Shown piece after piece: positions 6,389 through 13,349 of a stretch of DNA of 13,349 nt (positions within the stretch are counted from its first letter, which is position 1; each line of letters starts with the position of its first letter). Location of the stretch: positions 1 to 13,349 of the forward strand of contig JAIROE010000022.1 of assembly GCA_031257715.1 (NCBI GenBank), written 5' to 3'. This DNA is from Treponema sp. (GTDB taxonomy: Bacteria; Spirochaetota; Spirochaetia; Treponematales; Breznakiellaceae). Made by a program: the position numbers and the translations under genes. The notes beneath the pieces were generated by a model. The model was given only the letters and a program-made list of their open reading frames with translations, did not search any database and was not told the DNA's origin.

Positions 6389-7858
6389 TCAAAGTTTTCC
6401 GCGCCAGCAGCCGGGCATGAAGAGGACAAGAATGGTTAACAGTTCAAGGCGGCCTGAAAGCATAAAGAAGGAAAGCCCCCATTTGACGCTTGCGGGCGTA
6501 TCAACAAGGATTGCGCCGCTTGAAAGCGATCCGAGACCCAGTCCTATGTTCCCCACCGTTATCAGGGCCGTATTGAGCGAATTGAACAGATCGATCCCCG
6601 AACTGCATACAAGAAGCGTGGCGCCCAGCACAAAAGAAAAATAAAGAAAAATAAAGCCGGCGACGCTGTATACAACATCCTTGCGCCCTGTCTTCCGGTC
6701 GATCCGTATGGAAAACACGCCCCGTGAAAAAAGAAATCTTTTCATCTCGTTCTTCATCTGTTTGGCAAGTATGACATAACGTATGAGCTTGATTCCCCCG
6801 GATGTAGAGCCTGAACAGGCGCCGGAGAACATGAGGATAAAGAGAACACTCTGGGCAAGCGGGGGCCACAGGTTGTAACCGGCGGACGAAAAGCCGGTGG
6901 TGGTAATTATTGAAGCAACCTGAAAAAAAGCCTGACGTACCGCGGCGCCGGCCGAGGCCGACGAAGGCAGAATTGACACGGTAACAAGAAACACGGAAAC
7001 AAACAGGACGAGGCCGTATGTCCGCGCTTCGCTGTTATGCGTAATCTCCCGCAATTTTCCCCGCAGAAGCCGGTACATAAGCGTAAAGTTGAATCCGGCA
7101 AGGAGCATAAAAACAGTACAGACCCATTCTATATAAGGGGAACGGTAATACGCGATACCGTCGTTACGGGTACTGAATCCCCCTGTCGCCATGGTAGAAA
7201 ATGCGTGGAAAACGGCGTCCAACCAGTTCATCCCGCCTGAAAGAAGCAAAACGGACTGGAGGCCGGTAAGTCCCAGATAAATCAGCGATAGTATCTTCGC
7301 CGTTTCCGTCACCTTGGGCGTAAATTTTTCTTTTTCAGGCCCTGTCGTTTCCATCTTGAGGAGTCTGAAACCGCCTGTACCGATGACGGGAACAAGGGCA
7401 ACGGTAAGAACGATGATCCCTATTCCGCCGAGCCAGTGGGTCATTCCCCTCCATAAAAGAAGCGAACGGGGAAGTATTTCCACATCGGAGATAAGGCTTA
7501 TTCCCGTTGTCGTAAAGCCGGAGACGCTTTCAAAGACGGCGTTTGTAAAAGAAGGGACATGCCCTGAAAGCACATAAGGAAGGGCGCCGGAAAAAGAGGT
7601 AAATACCCATGCAAAAACCACAAAGCGTATGCCTCCCGAAACGGTGAATTCGATCTGTTTCTTTCCGGAAAAAATGAAAACAGGCAGCGCCGCCGCGGCC
7701 GGCGCCATTGAAACGGCGAAGGCCCGTATCATTTCCTTTTCACGAAAGACAATGGCGGCCGTGAGGGGCAGAACCATGAAAAAAGAAACAATGCCGGTAA
7801 AGATTACCAGCAGCACGATGACGGCCGAATTTTTTGGCCCCGGACTACCCGGCCGCAT
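6389..7858 (-). CDS. trkH: TrkH/KtrB-family potassium uptake channel subunit
   Basis: This 489-aa integral membrane protein is the ion-conducting subunit of a Trk/Ktr K+ uptake system. The four pore-loop filter segments are visible: SVSGFTTTG (111-119), MATGGFST (223-230), TTTGFSS (319-325) and TVGNIGLGLG (434-443). The conserved GSTSGGIK lies at 350-357, and the protein ends GRLELLTILVLF, as usual for the family. A cytoplasmic TrkA/KtrA-type regulator is normally needed but is not in this window. The longest ORF starts at 7915, but the ATG at 7858 has GAGGG 8 nt upstream and gives a normal length. It overlaps the end of the upstream ABC gene by 14 nt, so translation is likely coupled. No known functional link ties it to that transporter. 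Confidence 0.93.
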   Translation of the reverse strand: MRPGSPGPKNSAVIVLLVIFTGIVSFFMVLPLTAAIVFREKEMIRAFAVSMAPAAAALPVFIFSGKKQIEFTVSGGIRFVVFAWVFTSFSGALPYVLSGHVPSFTNAVFESVSGFTTTGISLISDVEILPRSLLLWRGMTHWLGGIGIIVLTVALVPVIGTGGFRLLKMETTGPEKEKFTPKVTETAKILSLIYLGLTGLQSVLLLSGGMNWLDAVFHAFSTMATGGFSTRNDGIAYYRSPYIEWVCTVFMLLAGFNFTLMYRLLRGKLREITHNSEARTYGLVLFVSVFLVTVSILPSSASAGAAVRQAFFQVASIITTTGFSSAGYNLWPPLAQSVLFILMFSGACSGSTSGGIKLIRYVILAKQMKNEMKRFLFSRGVFSIRIDRKTGRKDVVYSVAGFIFLYFSFVLGATLLVCSSGIDLFNSLNTALITVGNIGLGLGSLSSGAILVDTPASVKWGLSFFMLSGRLELLTILVLFMPGCWRGKL

Positions 7859-9998
7859 TTTCCACACCCTCATATTGCAACCTGTAGAGCCGCGCGTAAA
7901 GGCCGTTTGCGGCAATCAGCTCTTCGTGCGTTCCTTCCTCGGCCAGGCGGCCGGCACTGAGTACAAAGATGCGGCTTGCGTGCCGTATCGTCGAAAGCCG
8001 GTGCGCGATGACGATGGACGTGCGGCCGGCAAGGACCTTCCGCATGCCCATCTGTATGAGATGTTCAGTTTCGGTGTCGATGGAACTTGTGGCCTCGTCA
8101 AGGACCACGACGGCCGGGTTATGGGCGATGACCCGCGCGAAACTGACAAGCTGCCTCTGGCCCGACGATATGTTCGCCGCATCTTCGGAGAGTACGGTAC
8201 CGTAGCCGTTTGGAAGGCGGGAAATAAATTCATGGGCGTGTACCGCCTTCGCCGCTTCGATGATTTCCCCTTCGGAAAGGGGCAGCCCCAGGCTGATGTT
8301 ATCCGCCACCGGCCCCGAAAAAAGAAACACGTCCTGCATCACCGGTAATACCGAGCGGCGCAGTTCCGCAAGGGGAATGTCGCGGACCGGCACACCGTCT
8401 ATCCGTATCGTCCCCGAGTCAATATCCCAGAGCCGCGTCAGTACATTGGTGATGGTTGTTTTCCCCGCGCCGGTGTAACCGACAATGGCGGCCATTTCCC
8501 CCGGATTCACCGTAAAACTCAGGCCCTTCAATATTTCCTCCCTGCTATTGTACGAAAAATGAACATCGTCAAATTCAATATGGCCCCTCACCTGCCCCTC
8601 AATTGTACGCCTCCCCGTGTCGGGGATCCTTTCTTCGGTATCAAGAAATTTGAACACCCTCTCTCCCCCGGCCATGGCCGACTGAAGCAGGGTATATTTT
8701 TCGGCGATATCCGTCACCGGGGCGTAGAACATTTGTACAAGAGTAATAAAAGCGACCAGCACCCCAAGGGAAAGGGACAGGGAGAGTACCATGTTCCCTC
8801 CTATGACAATGACCGCCGCCGAGGTAAACGTGGAAAACCATTCGACAATGGGCCTGAAAACCGCGAAAACATACATCTCTCCCAGATTGGCGTCAAGGAG
8901 TTCTCCGTTCCGTCCTCTGAATTCGCGGCAGCTCTTTTTTTCCCCCTGAAAAAGCTGCACCACCTGTACCCCCGCGAGCCGTTCGGCAAGATATGCGTAC
9001 ACCCGCGATGAGGCGACGCGCTGCCGCCTGAAGGCGTCTCTTGCCTTGACGCGGCTTATCAGAGTGAGGAAGAGGACGGGCGGCAGAATGACGACGACCA
9101 CAAGGGCAAGTTTGGGCGAAAGGATAAAGAGGGTGACAAGCACGCCGATCATGATCGAAAGATCCTTGAGGAAGGCCACAAGGACGGCGGTAAAGAATTC
9201 GTTGATCGTTTCAACATCGCCGGTAAGGCGGGTCACGATACGGCCGACAGGATGGCGTGAAAGAAACGCCGTCGACTGTGAGGCGGTCTTCCTGAACAGG
9301 GCCATCCGCAGATCCTTCATGACCTTCTGTCCCATGAGGCAGGTAGTCCACGTCTGGGAAAAGGTAAACGCGAAAACCGCCGCAAGTATCGCAAGAAATA
9401 CAAGCGCCGCGTTGCGCACCGTCTTCAGGTCGCCTGACCTTACGGCGGCTATCTGGGAAACCGGAAGTGAATACAGATCCGCCTTCCTCACCGCCGCGGC
9501 TTTTTCCCCGACAAGAAAAATTCCCGCGTGCCTTTCCATGACCACATGCGCTCCTCCATCGCCGGCGAGGGGGAAAGCGTACCAGTCTTCGTCCCGTATG
9601 ATTGAACGCCTTTCAAGTTCATCTTCCACGATTCCCGAAAGGCGCGGGCTCCTGTTTGAGAGAATGAAAAGGAGTCCCCCCGCTTCAAGAACGGAAGGCA
9701 GGGACGGATCAAAAAGTTCAGCCGCCGCATCCGCACACCGGCTTTCCAGTTCCGGCTTTTGCCTTTCGTACTGTTCTCTGTCAAGGCAGATAAACTTTGC
9801 CAGTATCGCCTCGTCGATGATCCGCTGTTCCAGAACGGGAAGGTACAGTTCCCCCATCGTGGTGATAAAAAGCGCGAAGATCGTCGCGGCGGCAAGAGCC
9901 CTGTAGGGTTTGAGCCATGAAAGGATCCTCATGACAAGGCGGCCGTCGTATTCCTTTGTCACTTCCTCGCCGGTATCGGCATCAAAGAAGTCAGCCAT
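7845..9998 (-). CDS. ABC exporter half-transporter with enlarged first loop (catalytic partner)
   Basis: This 717-aa protein fuses an exporter-type membrane domain to an ATPase domain and is the second half of a heterodimer with the upstream gene. NBD motifs are Walker A GYTGAGKTT (507-515), Q-loop Gln555, signature ISSGQ (610-614, changed from LSGGQ), Walker B with catalytic Glu635 and switch His666. TM1 is about 33-56 and TM2 about 195-217. Between them lie roughly 120 extra residues with Cys71 and Cys88, which explains why it is longer than the usual ~580-600 aa; topology puts this in the periplasm. GGAGG lies 6 nt before the ATG at 9998 (3 nt before the one at 10001). The gene overlaps the upstream stop by 8 nt. 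The substrate is unknown; drug, lipid or peptide export are all possible. Confidence 0.92.
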   Translation of the reverse strand: MADFFDADTGEEVTKEYDGRLVMRILSWLKPYRALAAATIFALFITTMGELYLPVLEQRIIDEAILAKFICLDREQYERQKPELESRCADAAAELFDPSLPSVLEAGGLLFILSNRSPRLSGIVEDELERRSIIRDEDWYAFPLAGDGGAHVVMERHAGIFLVGEKAAAVRKADLYSLPVSQIAAVRSGDLKTVRNAALVFLAILAAVFAFTFSQTWTTCLMGQKVMKDLRMALFRKTASQSTAFLSRHPVGRIVTRLTGDVETINEFFTAVLVAFLKDLSIMIGVLVTLFILSPKLALVVVVILPPVLFLTLISRVKARDAFRRQRVASSRVYAYLAERLAGVQVVQLFQGEKKSCREFRGRNGELLDANLGEMYVFAVFRPIVEWFSTFTSAAVIVIGGNMVLSLSLSLGVLVAFITLVQMFYAPVTDIAEKYTLLQSAMAGGERVFKFLDTEERIPDTGRRTIEGQVRGHIEFDDVHFSYNSREEILKGLSFTVNPGEMAAIVGYTGAGKTTITNVLTRLWDIDSGTIRIDGVPVRDIPLAELRRSVLPVMQDVFLFSGPVADNISLGLPLSEGEIIEAAKAVHAHEFISRLPNGYGTVLSEDAANISSGQRQLVSFARVIAHNPAVVVLDEATSSIDTETEHLIQMGMRKVLAGRTSIVIAHRLSTIRHASRIFVLSAGRLAEEGTHEELIAANGLYARLYRLQYEGVENAAG
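7867..7871 (-). promoter_or_regulatory. Ribosome binding site deciding the trkH start
   Basis: GAGGG on the minus strand lies 8 nt upstream of the ATG at 7858, inside the last codons of the ABC gene. It supports this start over the in-frame ATGs at 7873 and 7915. Confidence 0.65.
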
Positions 9999-11781
9999 CA
10001 TGGGCCTCCAACTGCTGAAGGGCCGCCGTGCGGGCATAGTAACCCCCGGCCGCGGCAAGTTCCGCGGGACTTCCGTACTCGGCGATGCGGCCCTTCTCCA
10101 GAACCGCCACCATACCGGCGTGACGGAGGCTTGATACCCTGTGTGATATGATGATCGTGGTCTTCCCTTTCCGTTCGGCAAGGAGCCGCGATAAAATGCG
10201 TTTTTCCGTGTCGGCGTCAACGGCGGAAAGGGAATCGTCAAGGATGAGGAATTCCCGGTCAAGGATCACCGCCCTTGATATGGCGACCCGCTGTTTCTGC
10301 CCTCCCGAAAGGGTCAGCCCGCGCTCCCCGATAAGGGTGTCCCAGCCCCTGTTGAAATTTTCAAGATCCCGTTCAAGGGCGGAAATATCCGCCGCTTTTT
10401 CAAGCTGCGCTTCCCGGGGATTTTCGAGTCCGTAGCCCATGTTGTTTTTTATGGAATCGGAAAAGAGGTAGCTGTCCTGGGGGGTTACGGCGAAAAGGCT
10501 TCGCAAATGTCCCAGATCCCATTCACGGACATCAACGCCGAAAATTTTCACCGCGCCCGGGGGAGGATCTATCATCCTCGTGAGGGATTTAATCAGCGTC
10601 GATTTTCCCGATCCGGTTCTGCCCAGGATGCCAAGCCATGCGCCCCGGGGAACCGACAGGCTGATTCCTGAAAGCACGTCCCCTTTTTTTTCGTAGGCAA
10701 AAGAGAAATCGTGTATCTCTATGGCAGGCACCGTCTGCGGCGGCGTGAACGCCGTACACGCGGCGTCCTTCCCGGCGGGTGCGTCAGGCGAGCGTATCGA
10801 AGGGACGGTCCGCATCACCTCGTTTACCCGGCGCAGTCCCACCGCGCCCCGCTGTATCATGTTTACCATGAAACCCGCTCCCATGAGGGGCCATATCAGC
10901 ATCTGAAGGTAACGGAACAGGGCCACAAGCCCGCCCGGACTCATGGAGCCTTCGATGACCCGCCTTCCCCCGACAAGGAACAGGATCACCGACGTAAGCC
11001 CTGAAAGAAAACTCACCAGAGGAAAGAAAAAACCCTCCAGTTTCGCATGCTCCATGTTGACTTCCCGGTAGTCGTCGTTCGAGGCGGCGAATTTTTTTAT
11101 GAACCACCATTCTTTTACAAAGGATTTCACCACCCGCATACCGGCGAATGTTTCCTGGACCGTGTCGCTCATGCGGGAATAGGATTCCTGGGCACGAAGG
11201 AAACGGTTTCCCACGGCGCTGCCGAAGATGAGGATAAGGATGGTAACGACAGGCAGGGGCAGAACCGCGAAAAAAGCGGACCTGGCGTCCTGAATGAATA
11301 TGATGATGAGAATGGACGTTGCCATGAAGATAAAATCGATAAATGCCACAAAGCCCATGCCTATGGACATTCTTACCGCCCCAAGATCGTTGATGGACCG
11401 GGCCATGAGATCCCCGATCTTGTTCTTCTGATAAAAATCCCAGGACAGGGTAAGAAGATGATCAAAAAGCCGCTCCCGCATTTCCGTTTCTATGCGCTGC
11501 GAAGAACCGTGTATGAAATAGCGCCAAAAAAATCTGCCCAGGGAAATTACCGCCGTAACGGTGATCATCCCGAGGGCGATAAAGAGGAGGCTTTTCAGTT
11601 TGAAAGATCCCTCCACGATGATGTCCACAGCCTTCCGTATAAACTGGGGAATAATGATCTGCGCGGCGTCTATCGTGACAAGGCAGATGAGCCCGCCCAG
11701 GTAACGCCTGCGGTAACGGAACAGATAAGGGAAAAGGCTTTTATATTCCCGGAGTGAGCTTTCTCTTTTTGACGAAGGCAT
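9991..11781 (-). CDS. ABC exporter half-transporter with degenerate ATP site
   Basis: This 596-aa half-transporter has a type IV exporter membrane domain (about six helices, residues 20-310) and an NBD. Motifs are Walker A GRTGSGKST (387-395), Q-loop Gln435, a canonical LSGGQKQ signature (491-497), Walker B ILDD with Asp516 where the catalytic Glu is expected, and switch His547. The Glu-to-Asp change marks the non-catalytic half of heterodimeric exporters such as TM287/288 and BmrCD. Its intact signature would complete the active ATP site of the partner encoded next. The start at 11781 follows the previous stop as TAG-T-ATG with AAAGG nearby; the ORF could extend to 11853, but only by overlapping that gene. 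The substrate is unknown. Confidence 0.92.
   Translation of the reverse strand: MPSSKRESSLREYKSLFPYLFRYRRRYLGGLICLVTIDAAQIIIPQFIRKAVDIIVEGSFKLKSLLFIALGMITVTAVISLGRFFWRYFIHGSSQRIETEMRERLFDHLLTLSWDFYQKNKIGDLMARSINDLGAVRMSIGMGFVAFIDFIFMATSILIIIFIQDARSAFFAVLPLPVVTILILIFGSAVGNRFLRAQESYSRMSDTVQETFAGMRVVKSFVKEWWFIKKFAASNDDYREVNMEHAKLEGFFFPLVSFLSGLTSVILFLVGGRRVIEGSMSPGGLVALFRYLQMLIWPLMGAGFMVNMIQRGAVGLRRVNEVMRTVPSIRSPDAPAGKDAACTAFTPPQTVPAIEIHDFSFAYEKKGDVLSGISLSVPRGAWLGILGRTGSGKSTLIKSLTRMIDPPPGAVKIFGVDVREWDLGHLRSLFAVTPQDSYLFSDSIKNNMGYGLENPREAQLEKAADISALERDLENFNRGWDTLIGERGLTLSGGQKQRVAISRAVILDREFLILDDSLSAVDADTEKRILSRLLAERKGKTTIIISHRVSSLRHAGMVAVLEKGRIAEYGSPAELAAAGGYYARTAALQQLEAHDG
10005..10009 (-). promoter_or_regulatory. 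Ribosome binding site of the second ABC gene
   Basis: GGAGG on the minus strand lies within the last codons of the first ABC gene, 6 nt before the ATG at 9998. It rejects an 88-residue N-terminal extension that would read through the upstream NBD region in another frame. Confidence 0.7.
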
Positions 11782-11782
11782 A

Positions 11783-12598
11783 CTACGCCTTTCTTGCAGA
11801 TAAATCTTCCTGCTTTTTCTTGTCCGATTCCAGTTTTGCGGACCAGATGTCAAATTTCTTTTTTACTGTCTCGGCTTCTTCCCGTTCACCCAGTACGATG
11901 TGAACCCTTCGCAGCGCGAGAAGGAAAGTAATGCCCATCTTGAAATCGTCTACCCTGTTGGTGGAAAGCTCGTATTTTTCCCGGTAACGGTCGGCCGCCT
12001 GCATGAGGAGTTTTTTCAGCATGCGCAGATGGTATACGGTCGGCTCATAATTGGGAGACCTGGGATCGGTATTGGCGACGGCGTTTCTCATATCCATGAT
12101 GTTCTTGGTAACCGCGGCGAACCGGCCTTCCAGTTCCACGAAGGACCACTTCCATTTGGTATTGTCGCCGTAGGCGTTTTCCAGAAGATCCAGGGTCAGC
12201 CCCATCTTCCGCACCAAAAGATAGCGCCGCGCGGCATCCACCGATTCAATGGAAGCGAGTTTTTCCTCATAGTCCGAAAAAGGCGCGTCTATGAGGTTGC
12301 CGACTATTTCTTCAAGGTAGATGACACTCTTGTAGAGGGACTTTCGGCCGTCATTGAGGGCGTCCTCATTTTTTACTTTGAGAACGGCTTGGGAAACTCC
12401 CGAAAGAATGATGTAATTCGAGGTAAGGTTCAGCATTTCATCCGCCAGCGCAAGCCGTTTGAAGGCCGCGCCCGCGGGGTCCTGTTTGATGGCGGGAATA
12501 AGGCTTTGTTCCCGTTTGAGGATGGCGTCGACGGACGCTTTGTAGGTCTTTATCCTTTCAAAATATTTGTGACGTTCCTCATTGGAAATCTTCGCCAT
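11783..12598 (-). CDS. Helix-rich conserved-type hypothetical protein
   Basis: I do not recognise this 271-aa protein. It has no signal peptide and no membrane segment. Predicted structure is almost wholly alpha-helical and rich in Lys, Glu, Arg and Leu, and a highly charged C-terminal tail (about residues 240-271) could form a coiled coil. A WKWSF aromatic patch lies near residue 150. No Cys, metal-binding or nucleotide-binding motif is visible. A strong GGAGGT lies 8 nt before the ATG, the best ribosome binding site in the window, so it is probably well translated. It sits 25 nt after recN and 1 nt before the first ABC gene. A cytoplasmic scaffolding or binding role would fit the composition but is a guess. 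Confidence 0.8.
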   Translation of the reverse strand: MAKISNEERHKYFERIKTYKASVDAILKREQSLIPAIKQDPAGAAFKRLALADEMLNLTSNYIILSGVSQAVLKVKNEDALNDGRKSLYKSVIYLEEIVGNLIDAPFSDYEEKLASIESVDAARRYLLVRKMGLTLDLLENAYGDNTKWKWSFVELEGRFAAVTKNIMDMRNAVANTDPRSPNYEPTVYHLRMLKKLLMQAADRYREKYELSTNRVDDFKMGITFLLALRRVHIVLGEREEAETVKKKFDIWSAKLESDKKKQEDLSARKA

Positions 12599-12606
12599 TA
12601 CACGCT

Positions 12607-12612
12607 ACCTCC
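12607..12612 (-). promoter_or_regulatory. Strong ribosome binding site
   Basis: GGAGGT on the minus strand lies 8 nt before the ATG at 12598 in the short gap after recN. It is the closest match to the anti-Shine-Dalgarno sequence that I see in the directon. Confidence 0.75.
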
Positions 12613-12623
12613 GGACGCCCCTT

Positions 12624-13349
12624 TCAGCCGTTCGTACGCGGCGCCTTGCCGTATCTTAAAATTAAATCGTCGGCATGAGCAAGAGCCGCCCTGCCCGAAT
12701 CCCCGGCAAGCATGCGGGCTATTTCCTGGCGCCTTTCCCCGGCATCAAGGATATTTACCACCGTGCTGGTTCTGCCCCCCCCGGTCTTCTTCTCAACCTT
12801 GATATGATTATCGGCACGGACGGCTATGCTTGCAAGGTGGGTAACACAGAAAATCTGTTTACGGGCGCCGATGCGGGCGAGGTATTCTCCCACTTCAAGG
12901 GCCACTTCTCCTCCTATACCCGTGTCTATTTCGTCAAAGACCAGCGTTTCCGCCGATCCCCCGCCTCCACCCGCCGCACCGGCATCGGCCGCGCCGGAGC
13001 CGGATTCGGAAAATACGGTCTTTATCGCAAGCATCACCCGTGAAAGCTCCCCGCCGGAGGCAATGCGGGAAAGATCCTTAAGGGGCTCGCCGGTATTGGC
13101 GGAGATGAGGAATTCCACATCTTCGGCCCCCCAGGGACCGCAGACAAGACTGCCCGGTCTTTCGGCCGGCGCCGAATTTTCCGCCGGCGCGGAATCTCCT
13201 GTGTCCGCAGCCCTGAACGAATCCCTGGTTCTGGGGATCACCGCGGCCTCAAAACGGGCATGGGGCATTCCCAGACGGACAAGTATCTCCGTGATGCGTT
13301 TCCCGAGGTTCCCCGACGCGGCCTTTCTTTGGGCGCCAAGAGACGCGGC
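12624..13349 (-). CDS. recN: RecN DNA repair ATPase, C-terminal part (cut by window edge)
   Basis: The reading frame stays open to the right edge, so only the last 241 residues of this SMC-like repair ATPase are seen. RecN helps hold and align DNA ends in double-strand break repair. Visible features are the end of the coiled coil (AQRKAASGNLGKRITEIL), then LGMPHARFE, the ABC signature ASGGELSRVML, Walker B LVFDEIDTGIGGEV, CVTHLASIA with the switch His, and ARMLAG near the end. An ATG at 13268 lies inside conserved sequence and is not the true start. Two low-complexity stretches stand out: a SAPAE duplication before the signature region, and a Gly/Ala-rich insert between signature and Walker B. 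The Walker A half lies outside the window. Confidence 0.93.
   Translation of the reverse strand, partial: AASLGAQRKAASGNLGKRITEILVRLGMPHARFEAAVIPRTRDSFRAADTGDSAPAENSAPAERPGSLVCGPWGAEDVEFLISANTGEPLKDLSRIASGGELSRVMLAIKTVFSESGSGAADAGAAGGGGGSAETLVFDEIDTGIGGEVALEVGEYLARIGARKQIFCVTHLASIAVRADNHIKVEKKTGGGRTSTVVNILDAGERRQEIARMLAGDSGRAALAHADDLILRYGKAPRTNG

Noticed and set aside
6389..6391. Programmed readthrough or selenocysteine at the trkH TGA
   Set aside because: TrkH already ends as its family normally does, just after the last helix. I see no SECIS-like hairpin directly after the TGA, so an independent small ORF is the simpler reading.
9046..9906. 286-codon plus-strand ORF
   Set aside because: It is antisense to the ABC membrane domain, with Ser/Arg-rich composition and no domain. 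The minus strand carries a full ABC exporter.
9999..10262. 88-residue N-terminal extension of the second ABC subunit
   Set aside because: It would overlap the NBD end of the upstream gene in another frame and has Pro/Arg-rich shadow composition. GGAGG at 10005-10009 supports the ATG at 9998.
1..13349. CRISPR arrays, phage genes, toxin-antitoxin or defence systems
   Set aside because: I found no regularly spaced direct repeats and no proteins with such motifs. Apart from the orphans, all genes fit housekeeping or envelope families.

Overview
This window looks like chromosomal DNA from a spirochaete, most likely a Treponema or a close relative such as the termite-gut treponemes. Three things suggest this: a FadL/UPF0164-like outer-membrane protein beside a lipoprotein with a relaxed spirochaetal lipobox, a bactofilin–TPR pair, and two helix-rich or Ala-rich orphan proteins of a treponemal kind. 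This is a judgement from protein character and gene mix. No marker gene fixes the genus. Base composition is moderately GC-rich and even over the genes. The first ~270 bases are more AT-rich.

Layout. Bases 1-272 are an intergenic leader with a compact nest of inverted repeats and a good sigma70-type promoter that abuts the next start codon. Bases 273-1946 (+) encode a GH13 oligo-1,6-glucosidase/alpha-glucosidase, the only plus-strand gene. Everything else lies on the minus strand as one tightly packed directon of about 11.4 kb. Read 5'->3' on that strand it runs: recN (cut by the window's right edge), a 271-aa helical orphan, two ABC exporter half-transporters, trkH, a possible 42-aa small ORF, a bactofilin, a TPR protein, an MtaB-type tRNA methylthiotransferase, an Ala-rich lipoprotein and a FadL-like outer-membrane protein. 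The OMP and GH13 genes converge with only 25 bp between them and no classical terminator.

Within the directon, most junctions overlap or are a few bases apart: a TAG-T-ATG junction, an 8-nt overlap, a 14-nt overlap and an ATGA overlap. This points to translational coupling. Several starts move inward from the longest possible ORF once ribosome binding sites and overlaps are considered (ABC subunits, trkH, TPR protein, OMP). A near-consensus promoter inside the end of mtaB probably gives the lipoprotein–OMP pair its own transcript.

Functionally the cluster is mixed: DNA repair (recN), a heterodimeric exporter with one degenerate ATP site, potassium uptake (trkH), cytoskeleton/envelope (bactofilin, TPR), tRNA modification (mtaB) and the cell surface (lipoprotein, OMP). 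I see no phage, CRISPR, toxin-antitoxin or defence module. The points most worth following up are a ~120-residue insertion in the first extracytoplasmic loop of one ABC subunit, the small ORF in frame with the trkH stop, two promoters placed so as to give leaderless mRNAs, and the interlocked inverted repeats at the left edge.
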